64,000 nucleotides of DNA, taken from NCBI GenBank assembly GCA_002633005.1, contig NMRA01000215.1, positions 598,852-662,851 of the forward strand, given 5' to 3'. Below are positions 46,210-59,400 of this stretch, in pieces (the first letter of the stretch is position 1; the number at the start of each line of letters is the position of its first letter). Origin of the DNA: Phoronis australis. Taxonomy: Eukaryota > Phoronida > Phoronidae. A program made the position numbers and the translations under genes. The notes under the pieces are model-generated. The model was given only the letters and a program-made list of their open reading frames with translations, had not been told where the DNA came from and made no database searches.

Positions 46210-49200
46210 GTCAACGGTCAGCTGTGAACCCTGATGACCCATGCACCCACCTCTGTTGTACTGTACACTGTGAATTGTGGAGGTTCCAATCGGTGACTAT
46301 CGAAACATTGCAGTTCCCTAACCCGTCGGTGAATTAGAAATCAGCGCCACCGATTGATCCCATATAATGCAGAGGATAGGGTTCAACCATAAAACTCGAG
46401 CATTGGAATGCTAACTCCAATGTCGCGATCGCTGAGGTTGCGCCGCGTTTGCGTGAGAGTCATTTACATTCGTTTGTTCGGGTGTGTGTACTTGTAGAAT
46501 TTATGTCATTAAAACTTATCGCAACTCCGCCGTTTATCAAACAAAGTGCAGAAGAGCATTAAAAAGCCCTTTGTCAGTTCTTGATGATTATACCAGAAGC
46601 AAAAGATAAATAATTTAATTCATCAGTAGTTATCATTTCGCTTTCTTGACTGGTTTAAAAAAATTTAAAACCAAGGATGTTGCGAAAATGCGAAAAAATT
46701 AACCTGTTGTAGTACCATAAAAAGAGAAGTGAGAGATTATATAACTGACTAGTAAAGCCATGAGTGAGAGATTATATAACTGACTAGTAAAGCCATGAGT
46801 GAAATAATTTGAACGATTCAAAAGATTCCTACCATTTAAAGATAAAGGTTTTAGAATATTGTTACCTCACACTCGCTGTGGATAATTTAGTCAGGCATTC
46901 ATTCAAAATTATATATCTTCATATAATTAATTGGAGCTTTAGAGCAGTTTGATACTATTACATTCCTCAGTAAAAAATCCAGAACGCAGTGACGTTGACG
47001 AAAAATGCGATAAACTACTCCGTCTAGTATCTATCCGAAATTTGCATACACAGGTAAAGATAGGGACAAACATCTATTACGTAGCTTTGAGATGCACTGT
47101 GGATAGTTCATCACATTGGTTGCAGTGTAGGACTTTCCATAAGGTTTAGAAATAAAAACCTTTTTCTTCAGAAAGAAAAAGTGATCCTGATATATGTTGT
47201 GTATACGACTGTGAACAAGAGACATTGGAACACAAATTTACGATCGTTATACTAATTAAGGACATGGACTCTGGAAAATAACAATATTGATAAAAGAGAC
47301 AACGTTATTTTGAACACGTGTTGCATAGTTGTTCTATTGGGTGCCGGGTTTGCCGGCCGTGAATCTCGTAGACACGAAGTCACGACTCCTTTCTGAAATG
47401 AAGTGGTTTATCACAACGGAAAATCACCCAGGGTCCTCACAAAAAGTCGCATCGACTGGTGCTTGTTCCATTTCCGACTTCAAACTTTCATAAAAATCCG
47501 TCTCAGGAACAAAACACGCTTAAAAGGCATCCACATCCCGGGGGTCACTCATTAAGGCATGAAACAGTTGAATAATGTGACCAAAAAGGGGCGATCATTG
47601 GCACACAATTGATACAAGGCACCTGCACAGGCCGAGTTTCTCCCAAAACTCTAAGGTACATGTACACTTGCAAGTGCCATATCATACCTGATAGTCACAC
47701 ACACACACGCACACACACGACACACACACACAAAAGCATTACTTCCTTGGGGGAGTTAATAATCAGATGATCTATGTTATGTTGTGTCTTATTAGAAAAT
47801 TGGTAACTGTGGTGCTTAAAAATTGAGCTCCGTTGACATTTTAAAAAAAATTTCCGCTTGTGCATAGGATTTTTTCTTATCGAAATATATCTTGTAGTAT
47901 AAGCGATAGATGTCACTGCTGTACTCTAATTGTCTGTCAGAATCCTTCCGTGGGGGGGGGGTTCCATTTTTGATTGGTACACTTTCCGCTACATATTCCA
48001 TATTTTGTCAGTAAATTTACGTAGAATTGAAAAATTAGTTGTGGGACGCACGCCTGTACAATTGATCGTTAAACCGCACCAAACTCTGAGTATAAAAACT
48101 CTCTCAGTTGTGAGTTGCTAAGTGACATTTCTACCTTACACATTTCATATTTGTAATCCTAAAAAGCAAATATAAAAATGTCCACCAGTTTGTTCCTTTT
48201 TAAAGAAAATGTATTGAAAAGTTCTAGTTCTCGAGCACATTCTGGAGTTTATTGCTTTTTTCTGTGAAAATTGTATTTGGTCATTTATCAATGAATTTTC
48301 CGTGTCTCGTTGTGCTCGGTACCCTGCGGCAGTAATGCCACTTAAAAACATCCGCAGCACGCGATGTCTCTCAAAATTGGGGTGATATAAACTTCACTAG
48401 TGATGCTCTGGAGACAGCATGTGTTTCGGGCTCACACAGCTGGGTCGAGTTCAGTAGCACTAGAATCTCGTTAAAAAGCAAGACCTCGTGAGAGGTTGCG
48501 ATGTATTTTAAACGACAACACGTGACTTTGGCGAGGTCTTATCGTTACTGCCCCTGGTCGAGTTCAGTAGCTATCTCGCGGCTAGAAAAATCTAGCCAAA
48601 ATCACGCGTTCTCACGGCAATATCCCACGTAATCTCACAAAGTCTTGTTTTAGCAAGGTATTAGCGTTTCTGAACTGTACCCTGGTCACTGTTATGCTTT
48701 AGCTTCATGACCTTTTGACCCATCCATGAGTTCTTGCGATTGGTTTGGGAGAGAACGTGTCACGGTCACCTAGCGGATCAAAAATGTTAAACATTTCTGG
48801 CAATGTTGGTGCTGGAAGGTATTTTCCTCCGTATGGCGGCCTGGGGCTCTCCCTCAGAAATTTACGTATTTAAGTCTCATCGGGTGCTTTCAAAAGGCCT
48901 TGAGATGCCTTGTTGACGTGCTTATGGAAAATGGTGCCATACCGGTTCCGTGTGCCGTGCATGTACGATAAAAACTTTCTGTTCGGTGAAAAAAAATCCT
49001 GTGGACATCGGCTGGTTCACTTCCGCGTATTGTGTATCTGATGTTTCGAAATCAGCAAAAGCGAACCATTTGTTAGGAACGTGGTCTGTAAACAGCTGTT
49101 TGTGGGCTCTAACAAAGCATGTAATTACAAGAACCATTTGCCCTCGAAAACTACAATCGATTGACACAAATCTAGATTTGTTTATTTTTAAAGCTATATT

Positions 49201-50570
49201 AAATCTTGGAAAATTTCAACAGTTGGCAACATCGGAAGGCTCTAACAAATGACCGATCAGATTTAAATGGATCTCTCAAATGTGATGATGTGTTACTGTT
49301 CTCAAGATCTGGTTGACTTGTATTTTCTGTTTATACAGAGTGAAACTGGTCCAGCAAAGCGTGTGAGCCCTAGTCACTCAACTACCTTTAGACAAGCATA
49401 CCTCTAAGCACTAGTTTAGCCTCTATCACGTGGTAACTGCGTCTATCACAAACAAGTCTTACGCCAAAAATCGTTTGATTTAGGACACTGACCGGAGAAA
49501 AGCTAATCTAATGTTATTCCATAGTCAGATTAATGGCGACGCTAAAGCATGGGACGAATTTCAAGTTCGTTATTGTTGTAGAACCGACTAAAAGTTACCT
49601 CGTCACGGGAGGCTCATGGGATACACCAGGCACTATCTCAAGCATTTTTCGAAGAGTCAGATCATTCCACGACTCAACACTATTCCTCGTCCGAGTAGGC
49701 CTACGGAATACATATGTAGCCAGTCGGCCAGAACCTTGGAAGTCTTTTACATCAAATTGTTATAGCGAACAACACATATCGCAATCACCCGAAACCATCG
49801 CTGATCAATATTTGGGGGTCGCCATGTTCAGATTTGCACATTAACGAAGTTGTTAACGTTTTAAGTGTAAGTATTCTCCTTATAGCTTGCTTCATGGAGA
49901 TGAGGTAACTACATGTATACACGTAAATAAGTCATTTCAGGTCTTTACGTCAGCACCGGTCTGGTTATGCTATCTAATAATAATTCACTCTAGCGAATGA
50001 ACAGCAGGTTCACAACCAGAGAATAACTTCATGCATAATTCTAACTTAGTCGCCGGATTCTACAGCCCAAAAACAAGTTGGGAAGATAACCCCTGTAGCC
50101 ACTATCTTACACGATTGATTAACTCCATTCTGGCATTTATGGTTGGAGGGCCAGCTCTCGATCCAATTTCAAGTGTCAAATTCGCAACACGGCTTATTCC
50201 GTCGTCTGCTCCACTGGGCAATGAAGAAAAATTACTTCATTTTTAAAGAAAATGTAATCTGAGTGACGATAAAAAACAGAAACTGCTGGTAAGATGTGAA
50301 CTTTAATCGAAGCCTTAGTGAATCACTCAGAAACTCATAATTCTCTCTTTGTCAAACTGACTTAAGACGATTTCCAAAGCAATCCCGTCATTATTGCCAA
50401 CACGAAAAACGGATTTGGTTTTTTGGGTATTTGAAGACTATCTTAAATACAACAGATTTGTTAAGAACCGATTGCACAAAATATAAAACGTGTAATAAAC
50501 ATTACAAAAAGAAGTAGGTTTCGCGCGCAAACGCTATGGACCATAAACAAGTAGGTCTCTTAGTGTTAGC
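46210..50570. other. Intergenic DNA, no gene seen
   Basis: Contains a 35-bp exact tandem duplication at 46729-46798, a CA-rich microsatellite at 47695-47732, and two copies of GGTCGAGTTCAGTAGC about 115 bp apart near 48443 and 48558. The open frames at 48950-49252 and 49533-49844 carry no recognised domain and are not supported. Confidence 0.5.
46729..46798 (+). repeat. 35-bp exact tandem duplication
   Basis: Two abutting copies of a 35-base unit beginning GTGAGAGATTATATAACTGA. No N separates them, so a true small duplication is likely. Confidence 0.85.
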
Positions 50571-50579
50571 AATAAATCG

Positions 50580-50880
50580 TTGTGGTGTAGTGGTAAAGCA
50601 CGCGCGCGCGCTAACCGCCAGTTCGTGAGTTCGAGTCTCTGGAACATGTTTGACCCGTTGTCAGTGTATTTTGGCTTTTTTTCTTGGATAATACTTCAGG
50701 AATCAAGGAAAATGCTTGATTTTTGGAGGAAAAAACAGAAAAATTTCCTTGGCAAACCCCCCTCCCGACCTCCCCCCATTCGGTGCTATGCGCATCTACA
50801 ATCGTGGTTTGCGCAAATGCTTACAGCCGGACAAAATATTGACACCCCTTGTGATATTCTAGATCCGCCACTGGCTTGGT
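50580..50880. mobile_element. tRNA-derived SINE head next to a CAGTGGCGGA repeat end
   Basis: TGGTGTAGTGG (50583) resembles a polymerase III A box and GAGTTCGAGTC (50627) a B box, about 44 bases apart, as in a tRNA-derived SINE. About 240 bases further on, CTAGATCCGCCACTG ends the unit. Its reverse complement is the CAGTGGCGGATC terminus seen in other repeats here. The two may be one composite element or adjacent insertions. Confidence 0.5.
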
Positions 50881-50884
50881 AGTT

Positions 50885-53115
50885 AACAAAGGAGCTAGAT
50901 GTTATCACACGCTCACAACCCTCTCGACTGGTAAAGTCACTGAACGAGAGAACGACGTCATGGAACATGATTTTATCGTCAAACCTTAAGTTGCTGACTC
51001 GTCTGGCTGACTATAGAACAAATGTTCTCTGTATGTGACCCTGCTTCTCATTGTCTACCATAAACCGTATTAGCTAAACAATGGGAGTGTTTAGGCTACT
51101 TGCTGACCTGAAATAGCCACCTCTTTATCATAATTATACGGCAAGCAGAGAATAATCCCAACCTAACACGTTGCTAATCTCAGCGATAGTTTTGATTGAT
51201 TGGGATACAATGAATGTATGTGTTGTTTACATTTAACATGAATTTGCCATAAAACTTTATTTAAAAGTTTTGTGCTGGTTGACTGGAGCAGGTTGATACA
51301 ATTTTAAAGAGTAAAAGTATTTTTAACACTCCAAGGCGACTTTATAGCTGTTTTATATGGTTACCAGAATAAATTTGAAAATCCCTTTCTAAATCTGCTA
51401 AATGGGCAAGCACGACTAACTACTTGGGTGAATTGTACATCAGCGTACTTCTTGCGCAGAGAAAAGCGAGATTATTAGACCGAAAGGTGAGTGTTCCACG
51501 AGTAAGCTCGGGAATTTATTAGCGTGGTCTAACAAAACGGCCGCCTCTCAGTGGCGGATTAAGAGGGGGCTAAGGGGGCCATGTCCCCCCTCTAAAATTC
51601 TCCCAGTTTCCAGTTGGCTGTTCGGAGGTGCGAATATCCGATGGNGGCTAATACTGTGCCCGCCTCCCCCCCCCCCCAACTAAAAATCCAAGATCCTCGC
51701 CTGCCTCTTTAGCGACTAGTCGGCGTGTCTGGAATGTTAAATCGGGATAAAATTCGAGTTCTCCGCCCCTTAAACAAACGTGAATGTTAAGCTTAACGCT
51801 ACACAAGATTGCATAAAACTATACAAACTGAACATGGGAAACCAAGTCCAACAAAAATTAAGGACGACTAGTTCGCAAGAAAACTCGTGCATACCAAAAA
51901 CTAGAGGCCACCTATGGAGTGATTGATCGGCAGTGCCGCAATGTTCAATAAACGAAGATATATCTACGGGTCTTGCGTTCACAGAAAGCAGCCCTCAGTA
52001 CTCAGACGACCATGTACGTCGTTAAATTACGTGGTCATACAAATTCAACACAATAAGGCAGCGCTCACATGTATAACATTATCATTCGAGGGATAGAGAG
52101 ATAGGAAAGATGACGATTTGTGACAGCAGGAGGCGACGGGGGTAGACTCACGGTGACATCATCATGTGGTTTATTAGAATATGTGTGTCACAATACCCCA
52201 ATGTTAACAAAAATATTCTGATATTTCTCAAATGTATAACAAAAATAATTTTTTTCTATATGGATGTCAAGAACTCAACCCAAATGAAAACAAGGTTTTA
52301 TTCGAAATAGTATCAAAATTTCTTTTTAATATAAAATCTTTTTGTGTAAGTGGATTGAATTGTTTTCATGTAAAATAACTTATTGTGTATGAAAATGATT
52401 TATTTACCTTCGTAATCATATGTCATTGTAATCTTAACATCAGTTTTTTAATTTATGTATTTGTGTATAATAATTGTATGTAGTTTTCTTTGTACTTAAT
52501 GCCTCTTCGCGCTTTCTGCGCAATGTATATTCATTGTACTGAAGATTTCGTAATAAACTAAAAAAATAATTAATACACGAACATATGGCTGGGAAACCGG
52601 TTCACGTTCGGGGGAATTTACGAGCCGTTTCACGCATCCAAAACTTGCATATTTCATTAGGTTTACACAGTACACAGACAAACTACAGACCCACTCCATC
52701 ACTGTCAGGCTAAACATGGGGGTAGCTGTGATGACGTAATTAAATGGAGCACACATATGTTATCCTACAAACACACAATACTGCTGCATACATGTAGCTG
52801 CACACCTGAAGAAAGGAGATTGTTACGAGCGACTCCGTATCAAGCTTTCGAACAAAAAGTTTAGTTGTGTTTTCAATGAAGTTTGAGTTAACAAAGTGAC
52901 GTATGCAACACCGATATTTTCGTATAATGATATGGGATAAAGGGGTGTTATACCAAGAAGACGGGTCATGGCGGAGGGGGAAGGTATAACGTGGCAAATT
53001 TTGAATGGGGAATATGTGAACCCACCCTGAGTTGTTTGACCTCGCCTCTCGAAAAATAAAGGATAATTTTGTCACCAGCAGCTTAGTATCCAGCAGAGCG
53101 TACGCATAATTAATC
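50885..53115. other. Intergenic DNA 3' of the peroxidase gene, no gene seen
   Basis: Contains a C/G-rich repeat at about 51549-51710 that begins CAGTGGCGGATTAAG and includes a single N at 51645, plus a lone arm of the foldback family at 52837-52890. No other gene was recognised. Confidence 0.5.
52837..52890 (+). repeat. Solo arm of the 33818-33955 foldback family
   Basis: Reads GTATCAAGCT, then AACAAAAAGTTTAGTTGTGT, in the same order as the right arm at 33899-33951, with about 20% divergence. The opposite arm is absent. Confidence 0.55.
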
Positions 53116-53117
53116 CA

Positions 53118-53405
53118 CTAAATGCCGTCCGTTGTCTTCCTCGCTGCCAATACCAGTGTGACAGCGAGAGCTACAAGACTTGGCACTTTTTTGACACCAG
53201 ATCCCAGTGCGTTGTCACTCAAGACTTCTGGTGGTGGAACAATCTTTAAATCAGAGTAGCCGGTCTCAATTATCCGAGTGTATACCACGGCAAATTCTCT
53301 GAGCCACAGTTCGTTGTCGTATACGTATTCTAGAAAAATGCCAGCTGTTGGAGAAAATTCACAGTTGTTGGCCCATGTAACTGCTGCTTTTCCAGAAAAG
53401 GAGAT
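53118..53405 (-). CDS. Peroxidase, last exon (C-terminus)
   Basis: Acceptor TTTTCAG|ATCTCC at 53405, phase 0; stop TAG at 53118-53120. It encodes 95 residues. FLEYVYDNELWLREFAVVYT parallels the final helix of class I peroxidases (CcP has a YANDQDKFF...FEKLLENG segment here). An insertion of about 18 residues before it carries a Cys that could pair with the Cys at the end of the previous exon. The C-terminus is hydrophobic, followed by RKTTDGI. Confidence 0.8.
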   Translation of the reverse strand: MSFSGKAAVTWANNCEFSPTAGIFLEYVYDNELWLREFAVVYTRIIETGYSDLKIVPPPEVLSDNALGSGVKKVPSLVALAVTLVLAARKTTDGI

Positions 53406-56400
53406 CTGAAAAGAATTAACATTATGCCGTGAAGATTTTATATTAATAAACACAGCAAAATAGATTTTTCAATCACTGAAGCCTTGAAAATTAGCAAACC
53501 ATAGTATTGATTTTTTCTGAAAATCGCGTCAGTGGTGTTGTTTTTTAGTTGCCAATAACAGGAACTAAACGCCAAGGCTAGAATAACGTGATCCACACTT
53601 AACAAAATGCAGTTGTATTCCGCATTATGCAGTGTTATTCCCCAGCACCACGTCACGATACTAACTGGCAGTGATTTGTGGCCGATCAGTTTCGCAAAAA
53701 ACTCGTTCTTAAAAACATTTGGGAAATGTCAAAATATTTCATATTCACATCGTCGCTATATGTTGTCTTTGTAACTAATTTGGCCAAGATTTCATAGAGA
53801 TAACGAATTAGCCTGCAAGTTCATTGAGATCAAAGTTCTCAATCACGTAATGATTTTATGAGAAATACGGAGGCGTCATTAAAGGCGAAAGCAACCTTTT
53901 TATGTCATTTTTAGCAAAAATAAGGTTCGTTGGTTATTCCAGACTTATTTTTCATTTAATTACAGCTTTTAGTAATTTAATTAATTAATTACTCGTGTTC
54001 TACTCCGGAGGTGACGTTTTGGGAGGCAAGAATTTCGCGCCAATTTCTTTTCAAATAGTCTGAGTGTGAGAGCTGTCGAGTCAGTCATTGTTCTACCTCG
54101 GTTGTGGTAAGTTTGATCGTCGTTTGCTTTTGTTTACGAGTCAGACAACATGCCACACTGTTGCTGCGTACCGGGATGTATTCATTATTTTCTCACGCGC
54201 GCTTTGGGAATACCAGGCTTTGCATCGCTTTCCAAAGGATGACACACTTCGCCGTACTTGGCTCGTTCGTGTGGAGAACGCAGCGTTACCCGTCAATGAA
54301 CGCAACGTTCAAAGCAGTGGAGGGTTACCGAGTGTGTGGCAAGCATTTTTGCCGTCAGATTACGAAAGAGATATGTCCGCGGAATTGATGAAGGTCCCTG
54401 CGAAACAACGCTTGAAGAAGAGTGCGATACCGTAACTGTTGATTCCCGGCAGTGCTCCGTCGCCACCCCCGAGAAGCGGGAAGCCTCGCGAGCTATGGCC
54501 ACTACAGTGACTGGAGGCACTTCATCTACTGCCACCCTTGTCTCCGAACGTACCCCCAGAGCGTGCAATTCCGGGAACTAGCAGTGATTCGCCCTTTGCT
54601 GTTGTCTCTAACACAGAGCCTTTAAGCAGCCATGCAGCGAAGTCGAGTTGTGGAAATGAATACAGGTCCAGTTCGAAACCCATTGAAGAGGACAGTTCGT
54701 CGTGCAACAAACAGATCGGTGAGGCAAACTTTCATAAGTTTATTGTGGACTTGTCTAAAGTATTGGAGCTATTTAGAAAAAGGCAGGTGTGTGGCGCCGA
54801 GGGAGTCACACTGCGGGATGTAACAGTAAGCAGTTTGGGTGCTCAGGTCACCATCCAGTGGAAGTGTGTCGCGGGACACTGGGGCAAGTGGGAGTTGTGC
54901 CTGTGCGTACTCTGTCTCATTATAGGCCAACTCGGGCTCAAACACACAAAGTATACCCACCCACTGACTGTCCGTGAACAAATTCCTCGTCACCACTGCT
55001 ACACGAACAATGTCTCCGTTACTCACGTCACCACTGTCACTGTGATACGGGTCGCCGACTCCAGTCATTTTCAGATTAATACAAACTAAAGAATCCCTAA
55101 ATCCAACGTAACTGGGTTCTCTAACAACCTAGTTTGTCCTAGAAAACTCGTCGGTGGAAAGTGGTGACGATAATTTTAGAAAAACAGCCCGAATACAAAA
55201 TTAGTACAGATCCTCACACTTAACGCAGAGCCAAATTGGCGCGAAATTCCTGCTTCCCAAAACGTCACTTCCGGAGTAAAGGGCGAGTAATTAATCAAAT
55301 TACGAAAAATTACAATTAAGTGTAAAATATGTTTGAGATAACCAAAGAACCTTATTTTTGCTAATGACATGAAAAAAGATTGCCTTCGCCTTTAAGTGTC
55401 AACAGTGCAGACCGAGAGGCGTGGTAGTAGCCATGCAGTCGAAGTTTAACGATGTCTGTTCTATGTAGAAACTGCGGAAGGATCCGACCTTCGAACTGAC
55501 TAACAAATTCATTCAAACGCCATCTAGCTTCTAATTTTAGAAGAACTTAATTGCCTGTGTTACTTGATTACCTTACAATCCCTTATCAAACTGATGTCCA
55601 CGTTCAACATCATGACGTCATCAACAGACATGTTGGTCGGCACTCCTGCCGCTTTTCCAAGATCAGAGGATTTCACCCACTGGTAGCTGAAAGCACAGTC
55701 AACTTTGCTCAGTCAGCACCTCATAAATAGTAAGTGTACTATTACGTGTCACGTTTCCCATATCCGGTAACGTAAATGTGTAGAAAAATAAGCTCTCATT
55801 TGCCAAATAGACAGGGAAAACAACATGTTTTTATGTAACTATACTTACTGATCTGTATCGTTGGGGTGCGTTTTTAGGTTAATTTGCGTCCATTCCAAGG
55901 TCGAATTAAGCAGGTCCTTATAGAAAGCATTGTCCAACCACGCCGGTTCTTTAACCCACGGACCTTGAAAACCCGACGACTCTATTCGTGCCTGCAACAT
56001 ACAATGTTCTTCGCTTTTGATCCAGCCGCTCAACCAAGGGTTCAAAATATTTCGAATCAATATGGCAAACAGGTTCCAGAGTAAAGCTCGCCAACATTAA
56101 TTTCCCGGCTGTTCTCACCAGGATTGAAATTGCACGTGATCTCTTATGGGATTTGCCCAATTCAGATTTGATAGAATCTATTATCTCCGACGGTATTTTG
56201 ATCTGACACTGCGACCTTCATACAATTATATTCCACCTAAATACTCCAAAAAGTCAATTTCGTCGCGGGAAAGTTTGTCAAGTGATGGCATTCATGAAAC
56301 CAGTAAAGTCAACATTTACTCGGTTTGGCGAGCGTGACGCTTGTGAGGTTACTTTATGTAGGGCCCTAGAAAAGTTGTCCAAATTTGGGCTAACTTCGGA

Positions 56401-59400
56401 TCATTGTATACGCCAGAAATGACTGGTCCAATTCACATGAATCTTTCACCTATTACGTCTAAAACATTGTTCTCCAACACACTTTAGGAAATGTTTTCAT
56501 AATTATCCGCGTTTGCAAGTGGTGCAAAATTTGACTTTGAATGAAAAGAAGACGATTTGAAAAATTATTCTTTTCCAAATTTCATTTTGAAAACTTATAC
56601 CAAACAAGATCTGACCATGTTAGTATTTCCCTTTTGTTACTTTTTCTAAAAGCACATGGTCACGTAGCTCAGTCACTTGTTGATTGACATGAAGTCAGCT
56701 AGACGTGGAGTTCTAACTGTCCTTTTGCTTTCAGAAAATATATCTTTTATTGACTTTTTAGTTTTGTAGATTTTTAATATTGTATGGCTAAACAGTATTT
56801 TTCATAAGGTCCTACATAACATTAAGAAAATGAGCATGTTGATTTGGTCCAACGCGGCAGTTTGAGAATAGAGCGCTACGCTGCGTGCTAACCCACCGAA
56901 ATAAAAAGTCTGGCGAGCACATTGAACTTTGACATTTTTAAAGCGCCTTTCCTTTGTTGAACCTGTTATCCAAGGGTGTCCATCATCTAATTACATGAGA
57001 TGTCAGGGGCAAAGAGAAGTCAATGAACGCTCTAAAATGAAAAAGGTAGGATAGATGGCCTGATGTCTGGGACCATGGCACTGCTAAATTGATTATGACT
57101 CAGGAGACTGGAAAGAGTGCATCCGTATAATCTGGCGACTTCCTCCAGGCCAGCCATGTAAAAGACTGCGCCGTCTTTGAGAGGCAGGACGAATCTCTAC
57201 TAAGTGTCTTGGCCTTTAAGTAGAGCTTTTTGTGTAAGTTATGTGGCCTGAAATGTTTCGATGCCGAAACATGCTGCACTCCCCAGAGGGCCAAATACTG
57301 ATTCAGAATCTTTTTCCGGATACCAACCCTACATGTCTCAAGGCTTCAGTCTCCTATCTTAGAAAGCTTTGGCTTAAGAAGGCATGTAAATATTAGTTTT
57401 ATTTATATGTACGAAGAGCTCTTTCTCCAACCCCTGCAGGTAGTTTGAGCACACTTTGTATCACCCTTGCCTTGCAGCACTTCTACGAGAATGGTATGTA
57501 GTGCTCTGGTACAAAACAGGACACATTTGCTCCGTACTTTGCACGATAGTCTTGTCGCAAGCGATTTTAAAACCTCATCCACAAAAGTCCGTACGGTGCT
57601 TGACATGACGCTTGTTTAGGGTTTGATTGCACCTTTGTTGTCTGAGAGTGTAAATAGCTCCTATTTACTGAGGATTCTTCCATGCTCTTTTGCAAGTTCA
57701 GCAGCTTGGTGGATTGCAATAATTTCAGCCTGAACACCGATGCAATGATACCGAAAGATGTACAGGTCTATTTGACAACATAAGTGCAACCAAGAAAATT
57801 AATTCCTGATCTTTATTGCCCACTGTCAACATTAGAGGTACATTATATCAGAGAGACTGTTGGTAGGTTAGATTTGTGATTCCAATTTCTGTGGTAAAAC
57901 TATGCTTAAAACTTAAAGTCATCACTATAACGTAGTTAGGCAATGCCATGCCAAAAAGTTGCAGCTAAATTTGTAGCACATATTACGCTTGTCTTGAGCT
58001 ATAGCCTCTATGTTTGCGCTCTATCGTAGTACCTTTTACCCTTCATACGATGAGCTCCAATCGTCGCCACTTAGGTAAATATGCAAGGCAGGCAAACCAA
58101 TAAACACATTTATAGCAACCTTAAGAGTTCCTGAAAATGCAGAAGTGCTGCACAAGCATACAAAACGCAATACTTGTGTTAGTTTTGATCTGCTCGAGAA
58201 ACTTCCTCTGTATACAGTATATACATTCACAAAACGTACCGAGAGTGGCGTAGGCATGTAGATTATTACAAGGCGAAGTCGTTTTCCCTAGTAATCTAGA
58301 GCCCAAGTGGATTTTAGCGTTAGCCCCGAGGGCGATAAGTCTACCACGTGGGCTCAAGATAAGGGGGTTAACGACTGAGAACATGTAATAATCTATTTAT
58401 ACTACACACTGAACGAGAAACATTGCAATGAATCGATCTAGCTAACGCGGCTCGCCTTGTAACTACTTTTTATGTCAGAGGCCCGGGGTCGGAGGTCATG
58501 ACCTTTTAAGAAACGCCGAGTTATTTTTGTTAAAATATTGTTTTTACCCAAAACCAATTGAAAATTCAAATGAAAGCACTCCGAGCAGCGAAACTTGGCG
58601 AAATTAACCAAAAAGATGACGATAAAGATGATGACGAAGATGACGAATATTACGACGATGGTGGCGAGGATGAATTAAAGAAGTGATAATAACATACACA
58701 TGACGAACGTAGAAATCCGAAATCAGTAAGAAAAAGGCTACAGTCTTGAGCGACACTTGGCGAAATTAACGGAAAAGACAACGACGGAGATGATGACGAT
58801 GATGACGAATATGATGATGGTGGTGGCAATGGTGAACAACATCACAACATTCATATGACGAACTCAGATGTCATAAATCAATAAGAAATAGGCTACAGTC
58901 TACTTCAATAGAAGATAAACCAACATCAATGCAGCAAGAGCGCTCAACAAAGGAACAGCGTTATCAGAAAATCTCAAATAACTCGAAAAGTAGACGTCCT
59001 AGCGAAAAATGAAAAACATCTTCTGAAAGCCCATTTAAAACTCTATCTAAAATAATGGTATCGCCTAATTCCGTAAATTTTTCGAGGAAAATGAACTTTT
59101 GCGTTTTTTAAGAAATTCAAAGTCAAATAACTCAAAAACGGTAAGTCTGAGAAAAAATTGTTACAGGCCATTTGAAAGAATATACTTCAAAGAATCCACA
59201 TGCAAAAAATCTTGTCTTTTTCTCTTCCCGTTTAAAATCGCACTCCACCACGACTGAAAATGGGTCAGCATGCGCCAGATCAGCCATCTTGAAAGCAACT
59301 TCGTTTTTTTGGCTTTGTATAATAGTATGTAAGTATTCTATTTTCACGTTCGATGACGTCAACTGCTAGGTGGCGCAGTGATTAAGTCGACGATTCTAAA

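Noticed and set aside
47695-47732. CRISPR-like or regulatory repeat
   Set aside because: It is an ordinary CA-rich microsatellite in animal DNA; no spacers or direct-repeat structure.
49533-49844. 103-codon plus-strand frame
   Set aside because: Composition is not low-complexity, but there is no domain similarity or splice context to support a gene.
50583-50637. A functional tRNA gene
   Set aside because: A and B boxes are present, but a full cloverleaf with a paired acceptor stem could not be drawn, and the unit continues into repeat sequence; a SINE is more likely.
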